DNA of 28,327 bases, from positions 1 through 28,327 of the forward strand of contig JAQTNV010000042.1 in assembly GCA_028713675.1 (NCBI GenBank), given 5' to 3'. Shown here one piece after another: positions 8,373 through 16,378 of this stretch (position 1 is the stretch's first letter; every line of letters begins with the position of its first letter). The position numbers and the translations under genes were made by a program. The notes under the pieces are model-generated. The model saw nothing but the letters and a program-made list of their open reading frames with translations. It was not told where the DNA came from and ran no database searches. The stretch is from a bacterium (lineage in GTDB: Bacteria > Desulfobacterota > JAPLJL01).

Positions 8373-8543
8373 CCCGGGGGGTTGGTCCTCGCGACACAAA
8401 CTCTTTGTTACCCGGATACCGACAAACTCTATGATCCTTGATAATTGGATCCGACGAAGGCGAGCACCTGCGGTGCCGCCGCCCGGGATTTCGTGATCGC
8501 GCACATTGGTTTGGGGAGCGAGACCAACCCCCCAAAAAGAAAA
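8373..8543. repeat. Structured intergenic element, copy B (candidate ncRNA or fold-back element)
   Basis: This lies in the 471-base gene-free stretch 8271-8741. The closing stem is GGGGGGTTGGTC (8376-8387) with GACCAACCCCCC (8522-8533). Two positions differ from copy A on each arm and both stay paired. The CGA bulge (8519-8521) and the CTC/GAG pairs after it are retained. The inner stem-loop is GGCG/CGCC plus a bulged A plus GCACC/GGTGC around the same TGC loop (8459-8480), again with compensated changes. A GATCC/GGATC hairpin (8433-8451) sits where copy A has AGTAT/ATACT. Both copies carry GGATTT just after the TGC hairpin. The rest of the gap, 8544-8741, holds A-rich sequence and no recognised feature except the next gene's ribosome binding site. 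Confidence 0.75.
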
Positions 8544-8741
8544 AGAGATCAACGATAAAAAGAAAAACAGACGGCGATAAAAATTGGCAAGAGACCATAG
8601 TAAAACAAACAACAGCTCTGGGCTTTTGACTTCTGAATACCATTCCTTGACTTCTAAAGGTGGTAGGGGAAAATAGGGACAGAATGGAAGGTTTTGAACC
8701 CGGCGCAGCGAGGAAAAATATCTTGATCGGGAGCGGGCAAA

Positions 8742-9569
8742 ATGAAGGATAAAAACTTTTTTTCCGGGACTCGGCCGGGGGAAAAGTTGAAGATCGGGAA
8801 TCTCCTGGTGGAGTTTCCCATCCTCTACCGGCGGGACGACCTCCTGACAGCCTTCTTTGCCTGCAGCCTGAAAAGGGTGAAAGAAATCCTGCCCAGCGAA
8901 AAGCTCAAGCCGGTCAGTCTCGGGCTGGGCCGGGCCGTGGTCGGGATCGGGTGTTTCAATTACATCGATACCAGCATCGGGTCTTACGGCGAAGTGGGGG
9001 TGATCATCCCGGTGGTGCATAACCGGCCCTGTCCCCCGTTTTTTCCCCTGCTCCTGGAGGCCAAGTACCCGAGCCTGGGGTTCCTGGTCATGCACCTTCC
9101 GGTCACTTCCCTGGCGGCCCGGAACGCCGGCCGGGGAATCTGGGGGTATACCAAATTCACCAGCGAAATGAATTTTGAAATCACCCCCGAAGCCGGCACC
9201 TGCGAGCTCCGCGAGGGAGGAAAGGATATTCTCCGGCTGACCGTCAAGAAGCGAGGTATGGTCCGGCGCGATAACCGGCCGCTGGTGACCTATTCCGTTC
9301 TAAACCGGGAACTTATTTACACCAATATTCCCACTCGTGCGATTTACCTGACCAGCGTGGTTCCGGGTCATTCCGAGCTGGTTCTGGGAGAGCACCCCGT
9401 GGCCGATACCATCCGGGCCCTGGATCCTTCGAAGAAAGCCTTGATGAGCCGTTTTTACATTGAGAGGTCGGGAATTCTTCCCCGTGGGGAGGTGGTTGAG
9501 ACCGGGGTCAGACCCCTGGATGGATATCCGGGGGGAGAACAGGAAGGAAAGCTGACGGTCACCTATTAA
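8742..9569 (+). CDS. Acetoacetate decarboxylase family protein
   Basis: 275 residues, a normal length for the acetoacetate-decarboxylase-like superfamily. Visible family features are the N-terminal strand region ending GVGLA-like in position (LGLGRAVVGIGCFNYIDTSIGSYGEVGVIIPV), and RGIWGYTKFTSEMNFE, where the lysine after GY is in the place expected for the Schiff-base lysine of true decarboxylases. The ATG at 8742 has GGGAG about 11 bases upstream. The superfamily includes acetoacetate decarboxylases, aldolase-dehydratases and proteins of unknown activity, so the exact reaction is not assigned. It stands alone between structured element B and the receiver-domain gene. Confidence 0.75.
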   Translation: MKDKNFFSGTRPGEKLKIGNLLVEFPILYRRDDLLTAFFACSLKRVKEILPSEKLKPVSLGLGRAVVGIGCFNYIDTSIGSYGEVGVIIPVVHNRPCPPFFPLLLEAKYPSLGFLVMHLPVTSLAARNAGRGIWGYTKFTSEMNFEITPEAGTCELREGGKDILRLTVKKRGMVRRDNRPLVTYSVLNRELIYTNIPTRAIYLTSVVPGHSELVLGEHPVADTIRALDPSKKALMSRFYIERSGILPRGEVVETGVRPLDGYPGGEQEGKLTVTY

Positions 9570-9579
9570 TTTGGTGAAC

Positions 9580-9615
9580 GCGAGAAAAGCGAGAAATGCG
9601 GGAACAGTGGGACAA
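9580..9615. repeat. Degenerate 9-bp tandem array after the decarboxylase-family gene
   Basis: Units GCGAGAAAA, GCGAGAAAT, GCGGGAACA and GTGGGACAA follow one another, starting 10 bases after the stop codon. The unit differs from those at 2058 and 8288 but the period is the same. Confidence 0.55.
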
Positions 9616-9703
9616 GTAAAAAATATGGAACCTTTCTCGCTTATCATTGACGAGACAATCACCGCATTTGACCTTTAAGATGTGATAAAATAAAACATTG
9701 CCC

Positions 9704-10819
9704 ATGATAAATAAGAAAAAGATATTGATTGGTTCCGCGGACCCGGATTTCGGCTTCGGGATAAAGTCACAATTGGAGGGGATGGGGGCCTTCAGCCCCG
9801 TCTTGGTTACCGGGGCCCGGGAACTGATCGAAATCGAGCAGATGTTTTATTTCTCGGTAATCCTGGTGGACGCCCTGCTGGACGATTTTCCCGGGTTCGA
9901 GGTTTGCCGGAAGCTCCGGGAGGCGGGCCGGGATACGCCCATTCTGCTTTTTTCCCGGATTCCGGAACAGGAATGCGCCAAGGTCCGGAATTCCTGGCAG
10001 GCCGATCGTTGCCTGGTCAAGTCGGTCCCCGTCCCGGACCTGTTCGAACGCATCCGGGAAGTGATCGAAGCGAAAGCCAAAAGCCCGGCGCGGGAGGCCC
10101 AACAGGGGAGAGGACAGGCGGAACAGAAGGAGGAGAAGTTCGACGGGCTGGAGGAGATTGTCAAGGAAGAGTTGCTGGCGGAAATCAGTCCGGAAACGAA
10201 GGCGGAATCGAAACCCGAGGAAGCCCCGGTCATTCTGGAGCCCGGGGCCGGGGAGGCTCCGATCGCCGAAGACATTCCGGATGATTTTCCCGAAGAACCC
10301 CGGCCGGTTTTGGAACCCTCGCCTATCCCCGCCGCCCTGGAACCGCCGAAAACACTCTCAGAAGAACTTTCCAGCAAATTAGATGAACTGGAGGAGGAAG
10401 AGGTACCCGCCTCCGGCCCCGCCCCCGTTACCGGCGCGGAAGCCAGGGAAATTGATATTCCCACCGTGAGAGAGGACGAAGAAGAGACGGCCCGGGAACC
10501 GGAGGCGGACAAGAGCGCGGAAATTATTCCCGAACCGGAGCCGATCGGGGAAATCGAACCCATCGAGGCGGAAGATTTAATTGAAGAGGAAACATCGAAA
10601 GAACCCGACCAAGGGGTTTCCGGCCTGGCCGCAGAGGAATTCCAGCCCGGTAATGACCCCGAAGCGGTGATGACAACGAGGAAAAGGGAGATGGTGCCCC
10701 CGGCGGGTTACAGAACCGGGGAGGACCGGGCCCGTTTAGTGCCCTGGGGTTCGGCGCTGAAAATACTTGTCGTCCTGGTGGGCCTGGGTTTTGGCCTGGG
10801 ATATTTCCTGGCGAAGTAA
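9704..10819 (+). CDS. Receiver-domain protein with acidic/Pro linker and C-terminal membrane anchor
   Basis: About 371 residues from the ATG at 9704; a TTG two codons earlier (9698) is an alternative. Residues 1-125 form a response-regulator receiver domain: an N-terminal acidic patch (SADPDF), the central VILVDALLDDFPG whose Asp is the likely phosphorylation site, a serine in ILLFSRIP, and the conserved lysine in CLVKSVPVP. A linker of about 220 residues follows, very rich in Glu, Pro and Ala. The last 25 residues (LKILVVLVGLGFGLGYFLAK) are a single transmembrane helix, giving a tail-anchored topology with the receiver in the cytoplasm. No output or DNA-binding domain is present. It could be a membrane-tethered phosphate acceptor or localisation adaptor; no histidine kinase is nearby. 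Confidence 0.75.
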   Translation: MINKKKILIGSADPDFGFGIKSQLEGMGAFSPVLVTGARELIEIEQMFYFSVILVDALLDDFPGFEVCRKLREAGRDTPILLFSRIPEQECAKVRNSWQADRCLVKSVPVPDLFERIREVIEAKAKSPAREAQQGRGQAEQKEEKFDGLEEIVKEELLAEISPETKAESKPEEAPVILEPGAGEAPIAEDIPDDFPEEPRPVLEPSPIPAALEPPKTLSEELSSKLDELEEEEVPASGPAPVTGAEAREIDIPTVREDEEETAREPEADKSAEIIPEPEPIGEIEPIEAEDLIEEETSKEPDQGVSGLAAEEFQPGNDPEAVMTTRKREMVPPAGYRTGEDRARLVPWGSALKILVVLVGLGFGLGYFLAK

Positions 10820-10872
10820 AAGAACCGGGAATATTACATTTCGAGGGGAGAAAAACACCTTCAGAGCGCAGT

Positions 10873-10919
10873 CCCGGGGATTGCCAAAAAAAGTTTCTGC
10901 GAGAATTGGCTGCCCCGGG
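10873..10919. terminator. Inverted repeat after the receiver-domain gene, possible terminator
   Basis: CCCGGGG (10873-10879) pairs with CCCCGGG (10913-10919), with GCC/GGC continuing the stem inside (10883-10885 with 10908-10910). The loop is long, and the following TATTTTATAAGGTTTTT is only a loose U-tract, so termination is plausible but not certain. It lies upstream of the heat-shock promoter. Confidence 0.35.
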
Positions 10920-10948
10920 TATTTTATAAGGTTTTTCAAGGGTTAAGC

Positions 10949-10961
10949 GCGGAAAATCCGC
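10949..10961. promoter_or_regulatory. Short palindrome upstream of the heat-shock promoter, operator candidate
   Basis: GCGGA-AAA-TCCGC is a perfect 5-bp inverted repeat ending 11 bases before the -35 hexamer of the hrcA operon. It is unlike CIRCE (TTAGCACTC-N9-GAGTGCTAA), which is not seen here. Function is inferred from position only. Confidence 0.3.
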
Positions 10962-10972
10962 CCGGAAATTCA

Positions 10973-11001
10973 TTGACAGAGACCCGGGCGCTGTTTATAT
11001 T
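10973..11001 (+). promoter_or_regulatory. Sigma-70-type promoter of the hrcA-grpE-dnaK-dnaJ operon
   Basis: TTGACA (10973-10978) is separated by exactly 17 bases from TATATT (10996-11001), a near-consensus housekeeping promoter. It lies 35 bases upstream of the hrcA ATG. No CIRCE inverted repeat overlaps it or lies between it and hrcA. Confidence 0.8.
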
Positions 11002-11036
11002 TAAGGCGCAAAATATTCGGACTGACCAGGTTGAAA

Positions 11037-12056
11037 ATGAAGGATCTGACCCAGAGACAAAAAGAGATTCTGGAGGCCATTCTCGCCGAGTTTATGGTTA
11101 AAGCCGGACCGGTGGGTTCCCGGACCATTGCCCGGAAATACGCGTTTGACCTGAGCCCGGCCACGATTCGCGGAGTAATGGCCGACCTTGAGGACATGGG
11201 TTTTCTCACCCAGCCGCATACCTCGGCCGGCCGGGTGCCGACCAACCTGGGTTTTCAGTATTACGTCAAATCCCTGATGCAGACCCGGAACCTGTCTCCG
11301 GAGGACCGGCAGGAGATCCGGCGTCAGTTCCAGCGGGTCCGGAAAGACCTGGAAAATCTCCTGCGGGAGACTTCACGGATTCTCTCCCGTTTCTCGCGCT
11401 ATACCGGGATGGTCTGGTCACCCCGGCACCAGGAGACCGGGGTTTTCCGCAGCATTGATTTCTTCCCAGTTGACCCCAGGAATATTCTGGCCCTGGTGGT
11501 TTATCCCCACGGGATGGTCCGTACCCGGATGATCCCGGTGGAGAAAAAACTGGAACCCGCGGAGCTCGTCCGGGTGAGCGAATTTCTCAACCGGGAATTT
11601 TCCGGCCTGCCCCCGGAAGAGCTGAGGGAAAAGCTCGAGCAGAAAGTGGAAGAAGGAATTTGGGAATTCCTGATCACCGAAGCCCTGGGGCTCAAGGACG
11701 CCGGCCCGGACGAAGGAGAGGTTTATATCGAAGGGCAGCTCAACATCATCGACCTGCCCGATTTTTCCGACCGCGATCGGCTCCGGGAAATTCTCCGCAC
11801 CCTGGAAGAAAAGCGGAACGTTATCCAGCTTCTGAACCAAATTCTGAAACAGGAGGGAATGCGGGTATTTATCGGGGTGGACGAGATGTTCAGGGAACTG
11901 AAAGGGGTAAGTCTGGTGGCGGCGGTTTATGGGGCCGGGGAAGCCCCCTGGGGCAGCCTGGGCGTCTTAGGCCCCACCCGGATGGATTATTCCCGGATTA
12001 TTCCCCTGGTGGAATATACTTCCCAGCTGGTCAGCGACATGCTGATCCAGAACTAG
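11037..12056 (+). CDS. hrcA: Heat-inducible transcription repressor HrcA
   Basis: About 339 residues from the ATG at 11037; a TTG at 11031 would add two. The N-terminal winged helix is clear: LTQRQKEILEAILAEF, then PVGSRTIARKYAFDLSPATI and the recognition region DLEDMGFLTQPHTSAGRVPT. The C-terminus GPTRMDYSRIIPLVEYTSQL is equally diagnostic. HrcA represses chaperone operons by binding CIRCE, with folding of HrcA itself dependent on GroEL. It is the first gene of the operon, followed after 12 bases by grpE. No CIRCE is visible upstream, so the target site may have diverged or lie at groESL elsewhere. Confidence 0.95.
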   Translation: MKDLTQRQKEILEAILAEFMVKAGPVGSRTIARKYAFDLSPATIRGVMADLEDMGFLTQPHTSAGRVPTNLGFQYYVKSLMQTRNLSPEDRQEIRRQFQRVRKDLENLLRETSRILSRFSRYTGMVWSPRHQETGVFRSIDFFPVDPRNILALVVYPHGMVRTRMIPVEKKLEPAELVRVSEFLNREFSGLPPEELREKLEQKVEEGIWEFLITEALGLKDAGPDEGEVYIEGQLNIIDLPDFSDRDRLREILRTLEEKRNVIQLLNQILKQEGMRVFIGVDEMFRELKGVSLVAAVYGAGEAPWGSLGVLGPTRMDYSRIIPLVEYTSQLVSDMLIQN

Positions 12057-12068
12057 AGACGGGATCAC

Positions 12069-12803
12069 TTGAGCAAGAAAAAATTGAAATTGGAAGATCT
12101 CCCCGAGCCCGAAGGGGAGGAAGAAAAGTCCCCAGACCAGAACCTGGCCGACGGACTGACTCTGGAAGACTATCCTTTGGGGGATGAGGATAATCCCCTG
12201 CAGGAGCTTCTGGAGGCGAAGGAACGGGAACTGGCCGAGGCCAAGGACCGCTACCTCCGCCTGTTCGCGGATTTTGATAATTTCAAGAAGAGAATCTTAA
12301 AAGAAAAATCCGATATCTACGAATACGGCCACGAGGCCCTGCTCAAAGAGCTGCTTCCCATCCTGGATAATTTTGAAAGGGCCCTGGACTCGGCCCGGAA
12401 ACAGCGGGAGGAGGGCGAGGGCGATATTACCGGAATCATTGACGGCCTGGAGCTGATTTTAAACCAATGGGTATCCTTCCTGGGACGGGTCGGGGTCAAG
12501 CGGATTGAAGCGATGGGAAAGCCCTTTGATCCCAACCTCCACGAGGCCATCGGCCAGATGGAAAGCGGGGAAGAAAACCTGGGCAAAGTGGTCTCGGAAG
12601 CCGAAAAGGGATACCTGCTGAAAAACCGCCTGCTGCGTCCGGCCCGGGTAGTGGTGGGGAAGCTGGCGGAAGTAAAAAAAGAGATTGAAACGGAAACGAA
12701 AAAAGAAATCGAAACGGAACCAACAAAAGAAATCGAAGTCGAAATGGGAGAAGAAAACCCGGAGGACAACCCGGAGGGAAACGATTTCCATGGCGACGAA
12801 TAA
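12069..12803 (+). CDS. grpE: Nucleotide exchange factor GrpE
   Basis: 244 residues from a TTG start at 12069 ([13 protein letters not shown]). The family core is present: an acidic N-terminus, the long coiled coil ([30 protein letters not shown]), [16 protein letters not shown], and the C-terminal beta-wing region ([30 protein letters not shown]). GrpE releases ADP from DnaK. An unusual tail of about 40 residues follows the normal end, built from three 8-residue units [24 protein letters not shown] encoded by a 24-bp tandem repeat at 12675-12746. The gene overlaps dnaK by 14 bases, and the tail-coding DNA carries the dnaK ribosome binding site. Confidence 0.93.
   Translation: MSKKKLKLEDLPEPEGEEEKSPDQNLADGLTLEDYPLGDEDNPLQELLEAKERELAEAKDRYLRLFADFDNFKKRILKEKSDIYEYGHEALLKELLPILDNFERALDSARKQREEGEGDITGIIDGLELILNQWVSFLGRVGVKRIEAMGKPFDPNLHEAIGQMESGEENLGKVVSEAEKGYLLKNRLLRPARVVVGKLAEVKKEIETETKKEIETEPTKEIEVEMGEENPEDNPEGNDFHGDE
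12675..12746 (+). repeat. 24-bp tandem repeat (x3) inside the grpE 3' end
   Basis: Three in-frame 24-bp units at 12675-12698, 12699-12722 and 12723-12746 encode 8-residue charged repeats at the C-terminus of GrpE. They lie beyond the conserved beta-wing domain, so they are an addition to the usual protein. Confidence 0.8.
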
Positions 12804-14751
12804 AGTAGTCGGTATCGATCTGGGGACCACCAACTCCTGTGTCGCGATTCTGGAAGGCGGAGACCCGGTAGTAATCCCCAATAACGAGGGCGGACGCACC
12901 ACCCCTTCAATCGTTGGCTTTACCGAGATCGGGGAGAGACTGGTGGGTTCGATCGCGAAGCGCCAGGCGATCACCAACCCCCAGAACACCGTGTTCGCGG
13001 TCAAACGCCTGATCGGCCGCCGCTTTAAAACCACTGAAGTCGAGTCCTTCGCCCGGAACGCGCCCTACCGGATCATCGAGGCTCCCAACGGGGATGCCCG
13101 GGTGGAGATTTCCAGCCGGGTTTTCAGCCCCGCCGAGATTTCCGCCATGATTCTTTCCAAATTGAAGGAGAATACCGAAGAGTATCTGGGGGAGCCCATC
13201 AAACAGGCGGTGATCACCGTCCCCGCCTATTTCAATGACTCCCAGCGCCAGTCCACCCGGGAAGCCGGGGAAATCGCCGGCATGGAAGTGCTGAGGATCA
13301 TCAACGAGCCTACCGCCGCCAGCCTGGCTTACGGGCTGGGCAAGGATCAGGGGGAGCGGATTGCCGTCTTCGACCTGGGAGGCGGGACTTTCGATATCAC
13401 CGTTCTCGAGTTTGGGGACGGGGTTTTCCAGGTTCTGTCGACCAACGGCAATACCTTTCTCGGCGGCGAGGATTTCGACTGGCGGATCGTGAACTTCCTG
13501 CTCCAGGATTTCCGCGACCGCGAAGGCATCGATCTGCAGAAGGACCGCATGGCCCTCCAGAGATTGAAGGAAGCGGCGGAAAAATCCAAGCACGAACTTT
13601 CCATTCTCCCCGAAACCGAGATCAATCTTCCCTTCATCGCCGCGGAAGGCAAAACCGCCAAGCACCTGAAGTTGAAGCTGACCCGGTCCAAGCTGGATGA
13701 GCTCTGCCTGGATCTGATCAACCAGCTCGAGGAACCCTGCCGCTTGGCCGTGCAGGATTCCGGGCTCAAGCTCAAGGATATCGAGCAGGTCATCATGGTC
13801 GGCGGGATGACCCGGATGCCGGCGGTCCTCCGGAAGGTCAAGGAAATATTCGGCAAAGAGCCCAATACCAACATGAACCCGGACGAGGTGGTGGCGGTGG
13901 GGGCGGCCACCCAGGGCGCGGTTTTGAAAGGCGAAATCAAGGAGGTTCTCCTTCTCGACGTGACCCCGCTTTCCCTGGGGATCGAGACTTTCGGCGGGGT
14001 CTTCACCCGCCTGATCCCGCGCAACACCTCGATCCCGACCCGGAGGAGCGAGGTTTTTACCACCGCCGAGGATAACCAGGATTTTGTCAACGTGCACGCC
14101 CTGCAGGGGGAACGGGAGATGGCGACCGACAACATCAGCCTGGGCCGGTTCCAGCTGGTGGGAATCCAGCCGGCCCCCCGCGGAGTCCCGCAGATCGAGG
14201 TGACTTTCGAGATTGACGCCGACGGGATCGTCCACGTCTCGGCCAAGGATCTGGATACCGGGAAGGAGCAGTCCATCCGGATCACCGCCAAGAGCGGGCT
14301 TTCCCGGGAAGAGGTGGATCGGCTGGTCAAGGAAGCCGGCGATTACAAGCAGGAAGACGCCAAGCGCAAGCAGATCGCGGATCTTAAGTCGCAGGCGACC
14401 GGGCTTCTTTATACGATCGAGCGCTCGCTGAACGAGCTGGGGGATAATCTCGGGCCCTCGGAAAAGGCGGAGATCGAGATCACCCTTTCCCGGGCCCGGA
14501 CGGAAATAGACAAGAATGATTATGAAGCCCTGAAGGGCTTGATCCAGCAGCTCTCCCAGGTTTCGTCCCGGATCATGTCGGCCATTTCGGGTGGAGCCCG
14601 GAGTTCCGCGCCCCGTCCTTCCCCCGCGGCGGCTCCTCCCTCCCGGCCGGTGGGTTCCTCTCCCGTGAAACCGGCGGCTTCTCCCACCCCGGAAGAAAAA
14701 CCGGCCAAGGGCGGGGATTTTGAAGAAATCAAGATGGATTTCGACGATTAA
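12790..14751 (+). CDS. dnaK: Molecular chaperone DnaK (Hsp70)
   Basis: About 653 residues from the ATG at 12790 ([19 protein letters not shown]); the open frame extends 105 bases upstream but only into grpE. GGAGGG at 12773-12778 is the ribosome binding site. The ATPase domain shows [38 protein letters not shown] and [15 protein letters not shown]. The substrate-binding domain ([15 protein letters not shown]...) and helical lid follow, then an Ala/Pro-rich linker and the conserved acidic end [11 protein letters not shown]. Cytoplasmic ATP-dependent chaperone working with DnaJ and GrpE, encoded on either side. The start overlaps the end of grpE by 14 bases, implying coupled translation. Confidence 0.97.
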   Translation: MATNKVVGIDLGTTNSCVAILEGGDPVVIPNNEGGRTTPSIVGFTEIGERLVGSIAKRQAITNPQNTVFAVKRLIGRRFKTTEVESFARNAPYRIIEAPNGDARVEISSRVFSPAEISAMILSKLKENTEEYLGEPIKQAVITVPAYFNDSQRQSTREAGEIAGMEVLRIINEPTAASLAYGLGKDQGERIAVFDLGGGTFDITVLEFGDGVFQVLSTNGNTFLGGEDFDWRIVNFLLQDFRDREGIDLQKDRMALQRLKEAAEKSKHELSILPETEINLPFIAAEGKTAKHLKLKLTRSKLDELCLDLINQLEEPCRLAVQDSGLKLKDIEQVIMVGGMTRMPAVLRKVKEIFGKEPNTNMNPDEVVAVGAATQGAVLKGEIKEVLLLDVTPLSLGIETFGGVFTRLIPRNTSIPTRRSEVFTTAEDNQDFVNVHALQGEREMATDNISLGRFQLVGIQPAPRGVPQIEVTFEIDADGIVHVSAKDLDTGKEQSIRITAKSGLSREEVDRLVKEAGDYKQEDAKRKQIADLKSQATGLLYTIERSLNELGDNLGPSEKAEIEITLSRARTEIDKNDYEALKGLIQQLSQVSSRIMSAISGGARSSAPRPSPAAAPPSRPVGSSPVKPAASPTPEEKPAKGGDFEEIKMDFDD

Positions 14752-14815
14752 TTTTCCGCAGGCATCTCCAGCCGCCTGATTATCCACCAACCAGGAAGTC
14801 CGATTCTGAAAAAAA

Positions 14816-15931
14816 ATGAAACGTGATTATTACCAGGTTCTGAATGTGGGCCGGGACTCCTCCAGCGAGGAGATCAAGAGGGCCTTCCGGAAGATCGCCC
14901 TGGAATGCCATCCAGACCGCTGTCCCGGCGACCACGAGGCGGAAGAGCGATTCAAGGAGGCCAACGAAGCTTACGCGATTCTGAGCAATCCTGAATCCCG
15001 CCAACGGTATGACCAGCATGGTTTTGAGGGGCTCCGGGGCCATCCGGGGTTCGAGGATTTCGGGGCCCATCCCTTTGAAAGCCTGTTCCAGGATATCTTC
15101 GACGAGTTTTTCGGAGCCCGGGGCGGCCGGCAGGGCCGCCAGGACTCGCGGGGACGGCGGGGCGAGGACCTGCTTTATTCACTCCGGATCTCTTTTGTCG
15201 AAGCTTACCAAGGCGCGGAAAAAGAAGTCCAGCTGTCCCGTAATGCCACCTGCCCGGAATGCCGGGGGCATCGGGCCAAGGCCGGTTCCGGGGAAAAAAC
15301 CTGTTCCAAGTGCCGGGGCCGGGGAGAGGTTTACCTCCGGCAGGGCTTCATTACGGTCGCCCAGACCTGCCGGCAATGCCGGGGCCGGGGCCGGATTGTG
15401 GATGAACCTTGCCCGCACTGCCGGGGAAACGGCCGCGTTCCCGGGGAGAAAAAGCTGAAGGTCAAAATCCCTCCCGGAGTGGACACCGGGGTGCGCTTGA
15501 GGGTGGAAAGTGAAGGGGAGGGCGGCATCGAGGGCGGGGAGGCGGGAGACCTTTACCTGCAGCTGGAGGTGGAATCCCATCCTCTTTTCAAGCGGGAGGG
15601 AGCCAACCTGCATTTGGAAATTCCGCTTTCTTTCTCCCAGGCGGCGGTGGGCGACGATCTGGAAGTGCCAACCCCGGAAGGCCAGGAAAAGGTCAAGATC
15701 AAACCCGGGGTGCAGACCGGGGACACCGTGAGCCTGAAAGGCCGGGGAATGCCCAGCCTGAATGGTTACGAGCGGGGAAACCTCTATCTGCACCTGTTGG
15801 TGGAAACCCCGACCGGTCTGACCAAGCGGCAGAAGGAACTGCTGGCGGAATTCGACCGGATCGAATCCGAGAAAGGGTCCGGCTCCAAGGTGCAGAGGTT
15901 CTGGGAGATGGTTAGGGAGATCTTTCAGTAA
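14816..15931 (+). CDS. dnaJ: Chaperone protein DnaJ (Hsp40)
   Basis: 371 residues, complete type-I DnaJ. The J domain has the HPD tripeptide at residues 32-34, followed by a Gly/Phe segment (HGFEGLRGHPGFEDFGAHPF). The zinc domain has four CxxCxGxG-type repeats with cysteine pairs at about 146/149, 163/166, 185/188 and 199/202; the first repeat is CPECRGHRAK, slightly off consensus. Two C-terminal beta domains follow. It stimulates DnaK ATPase and delivers clients. It lies 64 bases after dnaK; a purine-rich AGGAAG is present but 17 bases from the ATG, so initiation looks weak. Confidence 0.96.
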   Translation: MKRDYYQVLNVGRDSSSEEIKRAFRKIALECHPDRCPGDHEAEERFKEANEAYAILSNPESRQRYDQHGFEGLRGHPGFEDFGAHPFESLFQDIFDEFFGARGGRQGRQDSRGRRGEDLLYSLRISFVEAYQGAEKEVQLSRNATCPECRGHRAKAGSGEKTCSKCRGRGEVYLRQGFITVAQTCRQCRGRGRIVDEPCPHCRGNGRVPGEKKLKVKIPPGVDTGVRLRVESEGEGGIEGGEAGDLYLQLEVESHPLFKREGANLHLEIPLSFSQAAVGDDLEVPTPEGQEKVKIKPGVQTGDTVSLKGRGMPSLNGYERGNLYLHLLVETPTGLTKRQKELLAEFDRIESEKGSGSKVQRFWEMVREIFQ

Positions 15932-15939
15932 ATTTTAAG

Positions 15940-16012
15940 AGGGTTACAGGGTTCGAGGATTCGAGGGTCCAAGTGAAAATCAATTGACGATTTACGAATG
16001 ACGAATGAAAAA
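15940..16012. repeat. Degenerate 8-bp and 7-bp tandem arrays after dnaJ
   Basis: Four 8-bp units (AGGGTTAC, AGGGTTCG, AGGATTCG, AGGGTCCA) at 15940-15971 are followed by 7-bp units (TGACGAT, TTACGAA, TGACGAA, TGAAAAA) at 15985-16012. The first array begins nine bases after the dnaJ stop codon. Confidence 0.6.
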
Positions 16013-16021
16013 AATAAAATG

Positions 16022-16136
16022 GTAGCCGCAGGCTTTTCGATCAGATCCCGAGATATTGTGGTCGAGGGAAGCCTGCGTTTTTATTTGTGGGTTTTTCTTC
16101 TCGGGGATTGTCTCGCAACCTAAAGGTTGCGGCTAC
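16022..16136. repeat. Miniature fold-back element with GTAGCCGCA ends
   Basis: Terminal inverted repeats GTAGCCGCA (16022-16030) and TGCGGCTAC (16128-16136) enclose two further hairpins. One is GCAGGCTT/AAGCCTGC (16028-16035 with 16069-16076), continued inside by TCGATCA/TGGTCGA. The other is GCAACC-TAAA-GGTTGC (16115-16130). There is no coding capacity. It resembles the small non-autonomous palindromic repeats common in environmental bacterial genomes. Confidence 0.65.
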
Positions 16137-16152
16137 AATTTTTTCGTCCCGG

Positions 16153-16350
16153 TCAGGATGAGCGGGTTTTGCCCTTTTTCTCGGCGGGGGGCTTTTCGGC
16201 CTCGATTTCCAGCTTTATCCGCCGGGGGGATTTTACTCCCTTGAGGGCCGAAATCATCCCCAGGGTAACCTGCCGGATAAAATCGCCGACAAACGGGTTC
16301 AGGGGAATATCCCGGCCGTTTACCTCGAGTGTTACGCGGGCATTTTTCAT
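16153..16350 (-). CDS. Small conserved-looking protein (65 residues)
   Basis: MKNARVTLEVNGRDIPLNPFV begins a compact sequence with a predicted beta-strand pair, then a helix (VGDFIRQVTLGMISALKGV), a strand (RRIKLEIEA) and a Lys-rich tail. From memory, small proteins with the pattern VNG-x-(D/E)-IPLNPFV and LGM-x-S-x-LKGV occur in several Desulfobacterota-like genomes, which is why I accept it as real; function is unknown. It is oriented against the flanking plus-strand genes and divergent from the zinc-ribbon gene. No Shine-Dalgarno is seen before the ATG at 16350. It lies close to the GTAGCCGCA element. Confidence 0.6.
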   Translation of the reverse strand: MKNARVTLEVNGRDIPLNPFVGDFIRQVTLGMISALKGVKSPRRIKLEIEAEKPPAEKKGKTRSS

Positions 16351-16378
16351 TGACTTATACTATGAATGAATTAATAAT
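16350..16378 (+). promoter_or_regulatory. Candidate sigma-70 promoter for the zinc-ribbon protein gene
   Basis: TTGACT (16350-16355), 17-base spacer, AATAAT (16373-16378), each one mismatch from consensus, 62 bases upstream of the ATG at 16441. The -35 touches the start codon of the divergent small gene. Confidence 0.55.

Noticed and set aside
8364-9095. 243-codon minus-strand frame across structured element B
   Set aside because: It joins the non-coding element to the antisense of the decarboxylase-family gene. Copy A has no corresponding frame, so the conservation is not coding.
12907-14790. Uninterrupted 627-codon frame antisense to dnaK
   Set aside because: Long antisense frames are expected opposite highly biased G+C-rich genes, and the Hsp70 antisense frame is a known artefact. 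The translation shows no family resemblance, while the plus strand is an unmistakable DnaK.
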